A stretch of 64,000 nucleotides of DNA from Triatoma infestans (Eukaryota; Arthropoda; Insecta; Hemiptera; Reduviidae): the NCBI GenBank assembly GCA_011037195.1, contig JAAEAF010000220.1, positions 62,001 to 126,000 on the forward strand. The letters are read 5' to 3'. Shown here piece by piece: positions 44,520 to 55,221 of the stretch (positions are counted from its first letter, which is position 1; the number at the start of each line of letters is the position of its first letter). The notes under the pieces are model-generated. The model worked only from the letters and a program-made list of their open reading frames with translations, had not been told where the DNA came from and searched no databases. A program made the position numbers and the translations under genes.

Positions 44520-44995
44520 GCTTTGAACTTCCTGCGATTTTTCGTTTTTACGATATTTCATTCACACATGCACATTCTTAGGACAGTAGTAGAAGTGATT
44601 ACAACAATCCAGAAGACAGCGCAACAATACTGGAGAAATCAAAATTTCATGTCTCTTTTCAAAAGCCCTAAAAGCACATTTTTCGGAAAATTATTTAAAA
44701 AAGAAAGAAAAGTGTTTTGTTAAAGTCTGTGCAGTCAGCATTACAAGTTAATTGAAGAAAATTATCGGATCCATTTAAGAGAAAATCCTGAAAAACTAAA
44801 AAGAAATATTCAGTAATTCGCATTTCCTTCGGATGATGGACTTTAACCTTATTGTCACGGCGGTGGTATAACTAAACGAAATATCAAGTTCGAGCTTCCT
44901 GTGATTTTTCGTTTTTGTGACGTTTATGTGATTCCGTTCACATATACCATTCGCAATATTTCCTCTTATCAGCTGTAAGAGAAAGTAAAACAGAA
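44520..44995 (-). repeat. Family D repeat, 5' two-thirds
   Basis: The first 180 bp repeats the sequence of the outer segment (GCTTTGAACTTCCTGCGATTTTTCG). The module boundary GCATTTCCTTCGGATGATGG lies at 44820, and the 5' hairpin CTCTTATCAGCTGTAAGAGAAAGT at 44965-44988. Confidence 0.7.
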
Positions 44996-44999
44996 CTTA

Positions 45000-45845
45000 C
45001 TAGCACCGTAATCTCGCACAGGCAAGGAATCTGAGAACTTCCGATCTAGAGGAATTATACGTTGAAAAACCGTCCTTCAGAAAAACCAGGAGATATTAGA
45101 AGGTCCCATACATCAAAAAAGAAATCATTAACCAAAGAATCAAATCATTAGTCACGAGTTGTTATAAGGCGACCGACCAATGCATAAGACAAAGCAACAA
45201 TGAAGTATATTGGGAGAATATAGAGGGCTATAAACTTGTTGGCTAATATAAATTCAAGGTCAAAAATAAAAGAAGGTTGTTACAGTACGAACATTCAGTC
45301 AATCCTGATATGCATAAACAAAGAATCTCTCTGTGTAAGATTTGTTCCATTACGAGAGAACGACAACTTGTTTTTTTATTATTTTTGTATGATTCACATC
45401 CTCCGGATGTTAGTACAGGTAAATGATATATATATACGTATAAAAACACAGCCACAGGTGTATGTTTCTTATACGAATGTATGTATATACCCGTGGGAAG
45501 TTAGAATAAATTACATAAATTTTATGTACATAGTACAAATAAATAAACATTGAATTTTGAACAATTAGAAATAATTTTAAACAGTAATTATTAATAATTG
45601 TAATTAGAAACATGAATTTTAAACATTGAACAAATTAGAAATAATATTGAATTTTCTATCGAGAATGTTGTAGTTTCGATAACAGTATATGCTAGTTTTG
45701 GATGGAATTTTATAAGGAACAAATAAACTGAAGTTGTGCCCTTAATGCTGATTGATTAATGCCATTAATGCCGATTAGCCGGTTATAGTCAATGTGAAGT
45801 CATTTTTGTGATTCCATAAGCAGTAATTAATTTTTCATTTTTACT
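45000..45845. other. Unassigned interval with a decayed coding-like stretch
   Basis: In one plus frame from about 45014 to 45370 the sequence reads as protein-like text (ARNLRTSDLEELYVEKPSFR, IIKQ-like IINQRIKSLVTSCYKATD, QYEHSVNPDMHKQRISLC) with only two internal stops. I cannot assign a family. It may be an old transposon or gene relic. The rest is AT-rich. Confidence 0.35.
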
Positions 45846-46605
45846 TTCTTCTTACTCATGGTAAAGAGGAAGTATCGCGATAAACAAAAATATCTCTAAA
45901 ATGAAAAAAAAAGTAGGAAGCTCAAATTTGGCTTCCGTTTAGGTACTACAATAGTATCAGACACGAAGGTTTCGAGCCGGAAGTGCGTCTCTCTAATTTT
46001 TGCGATTTTCTCGGAAACGGCTCCAGCGAATGATTTTCTTTAAACTTCGTATACTTATTTATTCACTATAATACCTATAATTTCGATTTGAGACATTTTC
46101 CAGGAAAAATAGATTTTTTGGGGCGTTCCGAGGGGATCAGTGGCGTTAAGCTTTCCACTAAAGTACCAATTTAGTAGAATGTAAGGTTTAACCACTTATA
46201 TAATATTTTAATATATATTAGAAGCTTTGATATAATTCCAAATTTGAAAAAATCAGTTTGCGGAGTGGGTTTTTGAAATTTTTGAATTTTTTTCAAAAAC
46301 GGCTACAAATTTTCCTTTAAACAGGGAATGATTACTGCATAGACGGAAACATTTCACTTTTGATTGAAACAATTTTCCGAAAAAAAAAATGCTTTTATAG
46401 TTTTTTTTTAGGTTTTGAGTTATGTTTAAATTTTAACTGCCACCAACTTTGTTGAGAATACCAGAGTATACCACACGAGTCCGGTCAGGTATACAAGTAT
46501 ATCTCCTAAAAGATGGTCAGCTTAAATAAACATTGTAAACGTTGAGGATTTAGGAAAATTTGTATTAGTAGGAATAAGCAAAGTCGCATGAGTGTTACAC
46601 ACCAG
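45845..46605 (+). repeat. Family D repeat, nearly full copy
   Basis: 5' hairpin TTACTTTCTTCTTACTCATGGTAAAGAGGAAGT near 45840. AGCCGGAAGTGCGTCTCTC lies at 45975, a second module with AAAACGGCTACAAATTTTCC near 46305, and a 3' end AATAAGCAAAGTCGCATGAGTG then TTACACACCAGG at 46561-46607. Confidence 0.8.
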
Positions 46606-46614
46606 GTTGCTCAC

Positions 46615-47515
46615 ACGCAATAAGAGAAGTGAAGGGGGAGGAGAGTCTCTCAATACCATGGGAGAGCTCAAAAAAGTTCTGGATAAAGTAAAAGGGGAAT
46701 TTTATTTCAGTAAAGAAAGCTCCCTTACTTGAAGTTCAACTTGTGATATTAATTATATTATCGATCTTAAGGAACACAAAGTTGTACTAAGCAAGTTCTT
46801 TACATTGAAGTAAAATCAAGTCTGTTAAAAAAAACTGGATGCTTGTTTGGGCTGGAATCTCTCTCTCTCTCACCCTCTCTCACTCTATCTCTCTCTAAAA
46901 GCTCCTGCCAATCAAATACTTTCCTTTTAACTTTAACACAAGATTCGAAAACAAATAAGCCATTTTCTTTAGAAGTTTAATTTTAATTATTTATTATATT
47001 TTTCTTTTTTAATACGAAGAAATTAATTAGCAGAAGCCTTCGCGGTCAGTTCGATCGTTGAAAACAGGAAAGAAAAAACATTGAAAGAAAATCTACAAAA
47101 CAGAACTTTCCTTTATTGATTACTTTGCGCCACTTAAAAATAAAATAAAAACTCAAAAAACGATCAAAAGAAAAAAGAAGATTAGATCTCGATTACTTAA
47201 TTATTCATGAACCACTTCATCAAACTGCTACTATGAGTGGACAAAATGAAGTTACATGTACTAAACTATTACAATAGATAGAGGTCTAAAGTACCAGTTG
47301 GTTATTATTTTTATTTGTAGGTATGAGGTCTATAATTTACAAAGACAGAGTAAATATAGTTTTAGAAAACAAATCCAGGTAATTTACACAACCTTGTCAC
47401 GATACCAACTTAAAGCGGCTTTTAAGATAAAAGAGAAGGGCACAAAAGCGCTCTACCGGCGGTAGAAATAATAATTAGAACTAAAAAAGTTAGGAAAGAC
47501 TACGGAGTGCAAATG
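46615..47515. other. No gene seen
   Basis: AT-rich, with a CT microsatellite at 46861-46897. No reading frame or terminus recognised. Confidence 0.55.
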
Positions 47516-47519
47516 GTTT

Positions 47520-47960
47520 AGCGAATGTGTTGATATGTTCAAAATATCTCAAAATTGAAAAAGTTTATATTCCGTTTAATTGCATCTAACAAGAAGGTTC
47601 CGAACTCAAATTTCCGCTCCGGAAGTGCCAATTTCCTGAATAGTTTTTAAGGCTGAAACAATTTTCTTTAAACTTCATATACATAAATAAATGCCTATCA
47701 CTTTTTTTTGAAACAATTTCCCGGGAAAATTGATTTTTGAGAAAACCTGGGGGAACAGTAAAGTTAAGGTTTCCTCTAAAGTACTACTTCAATATGGTTG
47801 TACTACCTAATAATATCAGGTCAACAAAAGCGTTGCTAGAATTCCAAATTTGAAAAAAAATAACGGAAAAGGTTTTTTTAGTTTTTCGCGACTTTTTGGA
47901 AAACGGCTGCAACGATTTTCTTTAAACTCCGTCTACTTTCTACACAAATAAATGCCTATC
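47520..47960 (+). repeat. Family D repeat, partial copy
   Basis: GCTCCGGAAGTGCCAATTTCC near 47619 and two ATTTTCTTTAAACT blocks (47662 and 47913) show two modules. It leads directly into the next copy's 5' hairpin, giving a head-to-tail pair. Confidence 0.75.
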
Positions 47961-47964
47961 ATTT

Positions 47965-48098
47965 TTATTACTTTCTCTTACTCCTAGTAAGAGGAAGTAT
48001 TGTAATCGTGTCAAATTTTCGATATCGAGTTTTCACCGGAAATATCCGTTTTGAGGTCCCCTTAGTCCAAAAAAGTGGTTTTTAGCAAATGGTCTGTG

Positions 48099-48131
<33 letters not shown>

Positions 48132-48956
48132 AACAGCATAGCTCAAAAAACGAAAAATCGTAGAAAGTTCAAACTTGATATTACGTTTAGGTATCACCAT
48201 GGGATCTGACGGTGCGTTATGGTCCATATTCCCTCAACCGGAAGTACCACTTTACTAGTTGTTTTTTTACGTTTTTGCAATTTTCTCAAAAATGGCTCCG
48301 AAGATTTTCTTTAAACTTGCCTATATCAACTACACATACAAGAGCTACAACTTTTATTTGAAACATTTCTCCAGGAAAATTCATTTAAGGGCACTTCAGG
48401 GGGAGGGGTGGGGTTAGGTTTTTTCATCTTAACTGCTGTTTCAGTATATTAGACAAGTTTGTCATCTAAATAATGTTAATTAGAATTAAATATGTTGTTG
48501 AAATTACGAGTTTGAAAAAAATAGATAACCGGAAGTGCGTTTTTACTGAAATATAATTTCCAGTTTTCTGGTATTTTTCGAAAATGGCTCCAACGATTTT
48601 CTTTAAACCAGCGTTGTTAACTATACATATAAAGAGCTACAACTTTTATTTGAAACTTTTCCCCTGATAAATTCATTTAAGGGGACTTTTGGGGGAGGGG
48701 GGTTATGTTTTTCTTTAAAATGCTATCACAGTTGATTATACAATTCTGTCATCCAAATTGAAATAACTAGAAATTAATATATGACCCAAATTCCGAGTTT
48801 CAAGGAAATTAGTAAACCGGACAGTTTTACTGGACAGTGTTTTCACTTTTCGACGAATTTCATTAAATTTGGTACACTAACTATAAAATTTGTCAATTAT
48901 AATTTTGAGTAATGGAGTAAGAGAAAGTTGTGTGAGTGTTTCACACCAGATTTTTT
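47965..48956 (+). repeat. Family D repeat, best full-length copy (reference copy)
   Basis: Starts with the hairpin TTACTTTCTCTTACTCCTAG and GTAAGAGGAAGTATTG, then TCAAATTTTCGATATCGAG, TTTTCACCGGAAATATCCG, a TG tract (48102-48126), AAACGAAAAATCG and TAGGTATCACCATGGGATC. Module boundaries lie at 48238 (CCGGAAGTACC), 48530 (CCGGAAGTGCG) and about 48818 (ACCGGACAG), about 290 bp apart. Each module carries GGCTCC(A/G)A(C/A)GATTTTCTTTAAAC, TTATTTGAAACATTT and a G-rich GGGGGAGGGG patch. The 3' end is GAGTAAGAGAAAGTTGTGTG, AGTGTTTCACACCAGA and a T-run, with a GTGTGA/TCACAC hairpin. Total length is close to 990 bp. No coding capacity. Confidence 0.9.
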
Positions 48957-49179
48957 GAAACATGTTTCCAAAAAAATAAATTTGAATTTCTGACAGTTGT
49001 TCGGAATTGTGGCGTCAAATTTCAAATATTATATGCTGCAGTTGGTTCAAACTTATTGGCGCGCTGTTCTGTACCGCAATATAACCACTACGTACCTGCT
49101 TGGGTTGGTAATTTGGTACTTCCCCCCTCCCCACCAGCACCCCCAGCTTTAAATATTAGAACAGATGAGTGAAACTTTG

Positions 49180-49640
49180 AAGTTTAAAGAAAATTTATCA
49201 TATTAATACAATTATATTAACTGCAATATAAGAAAGTCGTATGACTAATTCACGACCAGAATTTTCTATTTCTCTTCACATGAAATAAGAGAGGAAATGT
49301 ATTCACGATCGTGACTAATTTTCGAAATTGAATTTTCAGCGGAAATACATGTTTTGAGGTCCCCTGGGTTTGTTAAAAATGTTTTTAGCGAATGGACTGT
49401 ATGCGTTGGGTATATGTCAGTGAAATATCTAAAACCAAAAAAAAAAAAATCACACACGACGCAAAACCACATCTGACATGAAGGTTTCGAACTCAAAATC
49501 CATCGACCGGAAGTGCAACTTTAATGGATTTTTTTTAAATTTCGTAAACTATAATTTTTTTCCCGGAAATTTGCTTTTGGGTGATTCTGGGAACTCTGTG
49601 ACGTAAGATTTCAAGTGTTATTGAGATTCATGAAATGTTA
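49180..49640 (+). repeat. Family D repeat, two partial pieces
   Basis: A 3' terminus (ATAAGAAAGTCGTATGAC, TTCACGACCAGA) at about 49220-49262, then a 5' part with TCGTGACTAATTTTCGAAATTG at 49308, CCCCTGGGTTTGTTAAAAATG, and CGACCGGAAGTGCAAC at 49504. Confidence 0.65.
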
Positions 49641-50380
49641 TTTGCGCTGTCTTTTGGATTACAATCAGTTTCTACGTGCCATCTGTGCAAATCAATTTAT
49701 ATAACCCCCATACCACATCTATATTTATGTTAGAGCAAATGAGAAAAAAAAACATTGACCCGATTACTTACTAGGAGTAAGAGAAAGTAAAAATTACAAG
49801 TATATAAAAAAAATCTGTTTACTAATATATTTGTAATAGTTCTAACAAAACGCATCAAGTTTGGCAACGCAACAAACACACAAAGTTTAAGGTTCCTAAA
49901 ACACTTGCGAAAATTTTAACATCTATGCAACATTTTCTCGCAGTAATCAGAGAAAGTTAAAAATAATAATAACACGTAATCAATTTTCCTTTTGGAAACT
50001 GACAAACTTGTATTTGTCTCTCTTGGTAACAAAGGCTCTCACTAGCTCAAAGAAGAGAAAGTAGAAATACCAAACTAGCAGAAGAAATGTTATAAATACT
50101 TGACTTGCTCGCTATCTTGATGTGATTTATGGAAGCAATTAGAGCGATAAATATCGCCCTCACTACTCCCTTTGTCTTTATCTCTCTCTCACACACACGC
50201 ACGCTCTCTTTCCTGTACATGAGAGAAGAGTTTTTTGTCTATATCTCCTCTTCATTTTGAGAAAACAGCTATATACGGCTAATGACGTTTAACTAAGTGA
50301 ATTATTCAATAGCGTCATAATTAGAAAAAAACAATTTTGCGTATTAATATCGATGGCAATAGGTGTATAAAAATAAATAA
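49641..50380. other. No gene seen
   Basis: Contains an isolated 5' hairpin piece (GATTACTTACTAGGAGTAAGAGAAAGT at 49760-49790) and AT-rich filler; nothing coding recognised. Confidence 0.5.
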
Positions 50381-50384
50381 ATAA

Positions 50385-51010
50385 ATCTGGAAGGGAATAC
50401 AGACAACACTTTCTCTTACTCCAGCTATCACAGTTATAAAATTAACCAATTATCACTAATTGAACCAATTTCCTTCATTTGCGCTAACGAAGATAGAGAG
50501 AGATAAGAATAGATGTACCCAACCTGCAGATACTAACGGAATGTATTTCATTGTAGCCCAGAAGAGAGCGCCAATAAAATCAGCAACCTCTTGTGTAAAG
50601 TCGTACTTACGGTTAACCGATTTTCTTCAAATTTGGAATTTTAACCAATGCGTCTACTGTGCATAAATATTATGTAAGTGTTTAGAACCTTATTTATATT
50701 GTACTTAGGTGGTACTTTACAGGGATGAGGGAAAAATGTTTGCTGGAAGCTGTTTTCTAGAAAAATCATGAAAAACGGAACAAAAAAAAAGCATTCAGTG
50801 AAGTAGCATACCAAGCTGAGATTCCTGCGATCTTTCATTTTGGAGATATTTTGCATAAAATCAAATTCACTCAGAAACCATCCGCTAAAAACTTATTTTT
50901 CCACACTCAGGGGACCTCAAAACATGTATTTCCGGTGAAAAATTGAATCTTGAAAACTTTAACACGTTCTAATAATACTTTCTCTTACACTGGCAGGAAG
51001 AGAAAGTAAA
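50385..51010 (-). repeat. Family D repeat, long copy with 5' hairpin
   Basis: AATCTGGAAGGGAATACAGAC and AACACTTTCTCTTACTCC at the 3' end, TACTTACGGTTAACCGATTTTC at 50606, GGGGACCTCAAAACATGTATTTCC at 50911, and the hairpin CTTTCTCTTACACTGGCAGG then AAGAGAAAGT at 50979-51007. Confidence 0.75.
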
Positions 51011-51590
51011 CATAATTAGGATAGGCCACAAAACAAGAATTGCAAACAAAACAAAAAAAAACCTTGTTTGGTTGTTATACCTGGTTTTTTGGGAGAGACC
51101 CTGAAGAAGACGAGTGTCTCTGTCTATAAAGTAAATAACAATAAAAGAAAATAAATGGTCCAACCAAAAAAGGTTAGAAACAATGTTTTAGGTGAGTGAT
51201 AGATGTTCCTACTAATTCTGCGTGGGTGGTTATAACTGCAAACTTTGTGTGTGGCCCTCTCTGGTGCGTTATGTTTAACTTATTCAAGTATATGTTATAT
51301 TAACATTTATTTTATACATATATATACTAGCAAAGAAGAAAATTTGTAATATGATATTAATTACTTAGATGATGTATTTTATCACACATCTGTTAACTAC
51401 TAACGAGTGTAACAGAAAGCGAAAATTCATACATTTTTCAGAATTGAGATTTCACGACAAATATTTTAAAAAAAGACAATAAATAGGGAATTATCAAATG
51501 GGATTCTGCCTAAAAAAACGGTTGTACCGGTAGTATCCAACTTTTTAATACGATTCTCACACACACACAAAAAAAGGATTAAAGATTTTA
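51011..51590. other. No gene seen; insertion site of the BEL/Pao element at its right edge
   Basis: AT-rich filler. The last bases before the LTR are the TTTGT target-site duplication. Confidence 0.6.
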
Positions 51591-51595
51591 TTTGT
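51591..51595 (+). repeat. Target-site duplication, left copy (TTTGT)
   Basis: TTTGT immediately before the 5' LTR; its partner follows the 3' LTR at 58461-58465. Confidence 0.9.
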
Positions 51596-52257
51596 TGTTT
51601 AATCACCTGACGCCTTTTTGTCTCCCAATGTATACCTTTTGCAACACATATGTTACTTTCGGCTGTTGTCGTAATTACGATAACTTCCGATTGCACATTC
51701 TCCAGTATCACCTCCAATCAGTTAGCTGTACTAGTTCTGTTCGAAAACTGTTGTACCATACGCTCGTACGCGCACGGAAGTGCTCTCTACTTTCCACCGT
51801 GCTACCTCGCATGTTAAGTGCATTTCGTTTTCCCTCTGTTAGTTTACCGCAAAGTATACGAGCGTGTCGTTTCTCGCCTCTTTCGTTACACCGCATTTTC
51901 ACGGGTACGCAGTTTTCCGTTATTCTCGTTACACCGCATGTTCTTCGCTTAAGTACAGTACATCATACAAAGGAATCTACTTATGCCTACTTGGCCTTCA
52001 ATCTGCTCGCCTTTTAGACTGGAGGACACCATCTACGTTCACAAAGGTATCTGGGGCCAGGGGGAGTGGGGGAGTCGACTCTCTTTTCCTTTTGGGATCC
52101 CTTTCCTTGGAGCGTTGTTAAGCCAGTGTCCACATCTTACAAGGTAAGCGTTCTATTATTCATACTTATTTGAATTAGTATTCTCTGTTTCCCCGCATTA
52201 AGAACTACACCCTATCAAATACAGTCCACTTACCGCTTTGTTTGACAAGATCAGACA
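51596..52257 (+). repeat. 5' LTR of the BEL/Pao element
   Basis: 662 bp beginning TGTTTAATC and ending CAGACA. It aligns end to end with the 3' LTR, with scattered substitutions, mostly in the first 350 bp, and three small indels. It includes promoter and polyadenylation functions by analogy, but no strong TATA box or AATAAA stands out. Confidence 0.95.
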
Positions 52258-52259
52258 AA

Positions 52260-52277
52260 TTTTGGTCATCCGGGCCG
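52260..52277 (+). promoter_or_regulatory. Probable primer-binding site
   Basis: TTTTGGTCATCCGGGCCG lies two bases downstream of the 5' LTR and contains a TGG start complementary to a tRNA CCA end. The matching tRNA was not assigned. Confidence 0.6.
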
Positions 52278-53035
52278 AATTATAAAAATAACAAATTTTA
52301 ATCTAACAAGTGTCCAATTCATGAAAATAGTAACTTTCTCTTTTCAAAATCGGTGAATTTATTTCTAAATTAAAATCCATAATTATTTCTAATATACTTT
52401 AACGAGTCAGATTCATAAAAATAATAATTTTTCCCTTTTTAAATCAATTAATTCATCTCAAAAAATTAAAAAATCGCAATATCTTGCAACAAAATTGTGC
52501 ATGTTCAGAGCATGTCTGTATAATCACAACATTGGAAGTTAAAATTGTACGTATCTATAGTTGTTCAAGTTGGCCTCAAGTATAAAGTTCAATTTCAAAA
52601 AAACAGCCTTTAAAAGTTCTTGTTGCTAGGCGGCTTCTTTCCGCCGTGTCTCGCAGTGTTACGTATAACCCCGCTAGAGCGCTGTTACTCACTTCCCACA
52701 GCTGGCTTGTAACCTCATGTAACCTGCCTTGTTTACATTCCCATTGTTATTGTTTATGTTTACCTGTCAACGTATGTCATTGAAATAAGCCTTTTAATTC
52801 TTCAATTCAATTCAATCGCTTATTCATTTTTTCTTTTCTCAGTATTAATTATTATTAATTAAATTCGATACAATTAAAGAATTTTACGAATCATAAATTA
52901 TTTTATGTGCAGTTAAACTGTTTCATTTATGTGTATCTCTACAACTCAGTTGTTTCATTTCGATTAAAATATTTTATATCCCGCTTCCTTCTTATCCTGG
53001 GTACACCTCGCTCTGTTGTCCACGAATACGGAACC

Positions 53036-54430
53036 ATGCCTAACACTGAGGCCAAGGCACAACCGGGTTCTGATCCTGAGTACGCCAAGTTGCTCATGAC
53101 CAGTCGCCGTTTGCTTGCAGACCGCGATGAAGTATTTTCAAATGTCACCGCTATTCATGACAGAGTAACAACTTTACAGTTACCTCAATTAGCTACCCTT
53201 CAGGCGTATGTATCCAGAGCAGAAAAACTCAATGAAAAGTTTGAAACCATACAAAGTAAAATGAAAGATATTAATTTCTTACTCGAAGCTAGCGATCAGC
53301 TCGAAATAAACCAGGTTAGCAATTCATTCACGGACTTAATCGTACATATTGAGTCACGCTATTTACTCTTAAAGAAGCAGGAGCCACCTCCTTCTTTTAC
53401 CGCAGATACGCATATTAGTACCTCGCCTCACCCTATTTTCAATCCGCTTCCTCGAATACCCATTCCTCAATTCGCCGGTAATATTGATCAGTGGCCTGAA
53501 TTCCACAGTACTTATAAGTCGCGGGTCACGACGTTAAAGAATTATCTCAAGTTCAGAAATTTCAATATTTGAAATCGGCCATAACAGGAGAGGCTGCTGC
53601 TGTTATTTCTGGCCTTTCTTTCACTGAAGAAAATTATTTAGTCGCGTACAACGCACTCGTTTCCCGTTACGCTAACCCTCGCAGAATTGCCGCTATGTAT
53701 TTATCAAAGACAACTAGTTTCAAGAGAAGTTCTCCTTCGTTAAATAATCTCAGGTCATTTTTGAATGTTCACCAAAACTCTGTCAGCTCCCTTAAGGCTT
53801 CAAATTTGTCAGATTTATGCGACTTCCTGCTGTTTTCGATTTCGCTTCAAAATTTAGATCCCGTAACAGCTCGTAAATTCGAAGACAGGATTGCCACAAC
53901 TGGTATTCCTACCTATCAACAACTTATAGATTTTGTAGTTTCTCAGGTACAAATATTGGAACTGTCGCCCGGTATTTCATTCAACACTCATGGCCCTACA
54001 GCTGTCAAGGAATTCAAATCGAATTCTAAGCAAATATTTATGTTGAATTCTTCATCTTCACTCAGAAAACCGATGTCAAAGATACAGCGCTCCAGATCAT
54101 CCGCTCAAACCTGTGTGTACTGTAAATCCGCTCACTCGGTGTTTTCTTGTCCCCAATTTGCCGCTCTCACCATAGATCGAAGATATGACTTTATACGCCA
54201 ACAAGAAAAATGTTTTAATTGTTTCGGTTCACATGTTCGGCGATACTGCAAATCTAAATCGGTTTGCCGCTTATGTAATTCCAACAGCCATCACACACTG
54301 TTGCATCCACAGGTTATCCGTGATTCACCTATCTCGCAGTCAGTCAATAAAGCTTCACCTCAAATTAATTCTGTTTCTACCGCAGATTCTAATGTTCCTG
54401 AACAAACTTGTTTATTCAATTCATCAAACC
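53036..54430 (+). pseudogene. gag: gag of the BEL/Pao element, frame-broken
   Basis: The ATG at 53036 (MPNTEAK) is preferred over upstream codons because it begins the Gag-like sequence. An N-terminal helical region with TTLQLPQLATLQAYVSRAEK is followed by PLPRIPIPQFAGNIDQWPEF, the start of the DUF1759 core. A single-base loss near 53525-53530 shifts the frame, so the first frame stops at 53572. The rest of the core (AITGEAAAVISGLSFTEENY, YANPRR) continues in the next frame. At the C-terminal end are CysHis boxes: CVYCKSAHSVFSC (54112), CFNCFGSHVRRYC (54214, a CCHC knuckle) and CRLCNSNSHHTLLH (54271). The protein would form the particle and bind element RNA. No slippery heptamer is visible at the break, so mutation is more likely than programmed frameshifting. 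Confidence 0.9.
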
Positions 54431-55221
54431 CCCATATTCCAATGGTGTTACTAGGTACCTTAACCGCCACTATAATGGACTCAATGGGCCAGAGTCGTAC
54501 TATTCGCGCCGTTATTGACCCGGGATCACAAGTATCGGTAGTCACACAATCTTGCGTACATGCATTAGGTTTGTTTGTGAATCGTCTACGAACTCAAGTG
54601 TCATGTGTGGGTAATACACGTACTTCCGCTACGGGCATCACCGGCCTAACGCTACACTCTCGTGTTTTCGACTTCAAATTGTCATTCCAAGCATTGGTTA
54701 TGCCTTCTATTGCGCCGTTGCTACCCGGTAAACAAATTTCTTCTGACGTCATGTCTCGTTTCAGGCACTTAGCATTGGCCGATCCTACATTTGACACTCC
54801 TTCTCCAATTGATGTTTTGCTTGGCGCAGACGTGTTTCCGCTACTTCTTTTGCAAAATTCGTACGGCACCGATACTAGTACTCCTTCCGCAATCTCAACC
54901 CAATTTGGATGGGTTATACTTGGACCTCTTGAAAATGATGAAACTTTCGTAGACCCCATTTCGCTTCATATGTCGTGCGATATATCCGCTCAACTGCAAA
55001 ACTTTTGGGCTATCGAAGAAATCCCCACTTCATATATATCTAACCCAGATGATGATAGAGTGGAGGAGCATTTTTCTACGACGCACACTCGCAATTCTGA
55101 TGGGCGTTATGTCGTTTCACTGCCTTTTAAGACCGAAGTCCCTACACTTACAGTTAACGCTTACTCGCCGATCCATTCACTCAATCGTCTCGAAAATAAA
55201 CTCAATAAAATTCCGTCTTAG
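54431..55221 (+). pseudogene. Protease region (peptidase A17 type) of pol
   Basis: The frame continues from gag. RAVIDPGSQVSVVTQSC at about 54508 holds the aspartic protease active site, here D-P-G-S in place of the usual D-S-G-S. CVGNTRTSATGITGLTLHS, DVLLGADVFPLLL (54811) and TQFGWVILG (54900) are the further conserved blocks of the A17 family found in BEL/Pao. The domain would cut the polyprotein. The frame ends at a TAA at 55219 within the region leading into the reverse transcriptase, a further lesion. Confidence 0.85.

Larger units (their letters stand above)
43310..44520 (+). mobile_element. Penelope-like element, RT and GIY-YIG remnant with 3' end
   Basis: A 5'-truncated Penelope-like retroelement. 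It enters within the reverse transcriptase at RYGDDTFVIWEHG (43332-43370), the catalytic motif C region, and continues through the Penelope-typical MEIEENGKLPFLDVLVHRK, VYRKKTHTEQYLNENSHHHP and AQKKG. A linker region follows, then the GIY-YIG endonuclease (see separate entry). After the coding part comes an untranslated segment ending with CTGAAGAAGCGTATTGTAA, GACGAAACGTC and CTGACGCGGTCTCAACCCG at 44430-44503, the block shared with the fragments at 27.9 and 32.4 kb. The coding part has several stops and frameshifts and the first half of the RT is missing, so the copy is dead. Confidence 0.9.

Noticed and set aside
51708..51902. Open frames inside both LTRs (for example 51592-52017 plus, 51708-51902 minus and their copies near 57924-58324)
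   Set aside because: They occur at matching positions in both LTRs, and LTRs do not normally encode protein. No domain recognised.
53524..53572. Programmed frameshift between the first gag frame and the downstream gag-pol frame
   Set aside because: The shift lies inside the DUF1759 core, not at a domain boundary, and there is no slippery heptamer. A single-base mutation is simpler.
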